64,000 nucleotides of DNA from an uncultured Hyphomonadaceae bacterium (GTDB lineage: Bacteria; Pseudomonadota; Alphaproteobacteria; Caulobacterales; Hyphomonadaceae), in the NCBI GenBank assembly GCA_938084575.1, contig CALKFG010000007.1, positions 1 to 64,000 on the forward strand. Direction: 5' to 3'. A program made the position numbers and the translations under genes. How positions within the stretch are numbered: the first letter of the stretch is position 1; each line of letters opens with the position of its first letter. Below the pieces are notes generated by a model. That model was given only the letters and a program-made list of their open reading frames with translations. It was not told where the DNA came from and made no database searches. This document shows positions 62,847-64,000 of the stretch, piece after piece.

Positions 62847-63808
62847 GGCGGCTGTCCGACGTCCGGCCGGGACCGGCCGCGCAGCCTGCCGAAAACGACC
62901 CTGAATGTCTCGGTCGGGGCGGCCAGAAATACGCCGACAGCGCGCAAGGCCGCGCCGTCCCGCCGGGCGCCCATCAGCTCCCAATTGACCCATTCCCGTC
63001 GTGATACAGCCAGAAAACCCCGCAAGGCCCGGCGCACCGCAGCTGACAGATCCGTTCGGGCCAGGAACACCTTATGCGCCGCGATCAGGCGGCGATGGTC
63101 TGCGCCGTGCTGGCGCCGGGAGGCCGAACCCGGACGCTGGACCAGATAATACCCCAGTGCATCGACCAGAACCCCGTGACCGCCATCAAGCAGAATACGC
63201 GTATAGAGCTCGTAATCTTCTCCGAACCGCAGCGCATCACGATAGGGGCGCGCCGGCTCTGCCAGCACACGACGGTCGATCAGAGGCTTGAGATAGCCGA
63301 GCTCTGAGCGCGCCTGATCGACCTGATAACATCGGCGAATGAACATCTCCGGCGTCAGACGGAGACGGCCCGGGGTTTTGCCGGGCCAGAGCAACCGCTC
63401 ACAGGTCTCGGGGCGGGCTTCGTCACTGAGCATGAGATTGTCCGCAACAAGGACCGCACCCGTCTCCTCGGCGACCCTAATAAGCGCCACCAGACGGCCT
63501 GGCGCCATGATGTCATCGCTGTCCAGCGGCGTAAACCAGGCCGCATTGCTGCGCTCCAGCGCCAGGTTCCGGGCCCTTGATGGCCCACCATTCTGCGGTG
63601 CCTGCAGGACCTGAACGTGGTCGAGTTCTGAGGCGACCCTCTGGGCCAGCCGGTAACTGTCATCCACCGAGCCATCATCGACGACAAGCACGTCACGCGT
63701 GAAGCCTGGCGGCATATCGCAGGCATGCGCACTGCGAATGGCCCGCTCAATCCGTTCGGCATCATTGAACAGGGGAATGACAATGGCGAGTTTTTTAGGG
63801 TCCAGCAT
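62843..63808 (-). CDS. GT2-family glycosyltransferase
   Basis: The 321-residue enzyme has the GT-A fold motifs VIPLFNDAERIERAIRSAHAC, VVDDGSVDDSYRLAQ and a DxD-type TPLDSDDIMAPGRL. It would add one sugar of the repeat unit. It is convergent with the ExoY-type gene and divergent from the truncated glycosyltransferase. Confidence 0.93.
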   Translation of the reverse strand: MLDPKKLAIVIPLFNDAERIERAIRSAHACDMPPGFTRDVLVVDDGSVDDSYRLAQRVASELDHVQVLQAPQNGGPSRARNLALERSNAAWFTPLDSDDIMAPGRLVALIRVAEETGAVLVADNLMLSDEARPETCERLLWPGKTPGRLRLTPEMFIRRCYQVDQARSELGYLKPLIDRRVLAEPARPYRDALRFGEDYELYTRILLDGGHGVLVDALGYYLVQRPGSASRRQHGADHRRLIAAHKVFLARTDLSAAVRRALRGFLAVSRREWVNWELMGARRDGAALRAVGVFLAAPTETFRVVFGRLRGRSRPDVGQPP

Positions 63809-63907
63809 AGTCAGGCTCTCGGCAGGTCGGTCCCGCCGGTCTAGGGTGCAATTGGTAAGAGTCTCTCGGGCGGCCGAAGCCGGCCGGGAGCGGCGAAGGG
63901 ATACATC

Positions 63908-64000
63908 ATGTCAGGGATCATCGATATCTCCGTCATCATTCCGGCTTTTCAGGCCGAGGCGACCCTGACCGCCACCTTACAGTCTTGCCGGACCCAGACC
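63908..64000 (+). CDS. GT2-family glycosyltransferase, truncated by the right window edge
   Basis: From the ATG at 63908 the frame reads MSGIIDISVIIPAFQAEATL and continues open to the end of the window. ISVIIPAFQAEATL is the usual GT2 first strand and nucleotide-binding loop. GAAGGG at 63895-63900 is a good ribosome site. Only 31 codons are visible. Confidence 0.75.
   Translation, partial: MSGIIDISVIIPAFQAEATLTATLQSCRTQT

Overview
This 64 kb window looks like the chromosome of an aquatic alphaproteobacterium, plausibly near Hyphomonadaceae, Maricaulales or Parvularculales. That placement is inferred from gene content and CtrA-type TTAA-N7-TTAAC boxes; no rRNA or other marker was available. 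Coding density is high, and many neighbouring genes overlap as ATGA, which points to long, translationally coupled operons.

Layout. Positions 1-2129 are the right end of an integrated element: a truncated unknown gene, a tyrosine integrase and a 3' tRNA-Arg fragment that marks the attachment site. A short stretch follows with a small exported protein of unclear start and a glutathione S-transferase. Positions 4.0-10.7 kb hold a curli-type amyloid locus: a divergent LuxR-type regulator, CsgF, CsgG, three curlin-repeat proteins (one of 660 residues) and an unknown exported protein. No csgE is present in the window.

Positions 11.0-34.1 kb form the most striking region. A giant (about 1930 residue) multicopper oxidase of the MnxG/MofA type lies with a beta-propeller protein, two SCO-type copper chaperones, a cytochrome c/binding-protein fusion and a cupin/chorismate-mutase-like fusion. 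All of these sit inside a split type II secretion system: gspG on the left, and gspEFHIJ plus gspL, M, C, D and K on the right. My reading is a self-contained module that makes, metallates, exports and electrically connects an extracellular metal oxidase, probably for Mn(II). A matched pair of sigma-54-type promoters precedes an XRE regulator gene and gspG, and two CtrA-type boxes precede the oxidase gene.

Positions 34.3-50.5 kb are mostly housekeeping or stand-alone genes: a CoxE-like VWA protein, a hybrid histidine kinase, a ClpP paralogue, ThyA, a fused indolepyruvate ferredoxin oxidoreductase with a divergent Lrp-type regulator, a thiolase, and a tripartite RND efflux operon. Positions 50.7-58.0 kb carry the phosphate operon phoR-rluA-like-pstC-pstA-pstB-phoU-phoB. 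The last 6 kb begin an exopolysaccharide cluster: galE, an ExoA-like glycosyltransferase fused to a PPP phosphatase, a Wza-type export protein, an ExoY-type priming transferase and two more glycosyltransferases, the last cut by the window edge.
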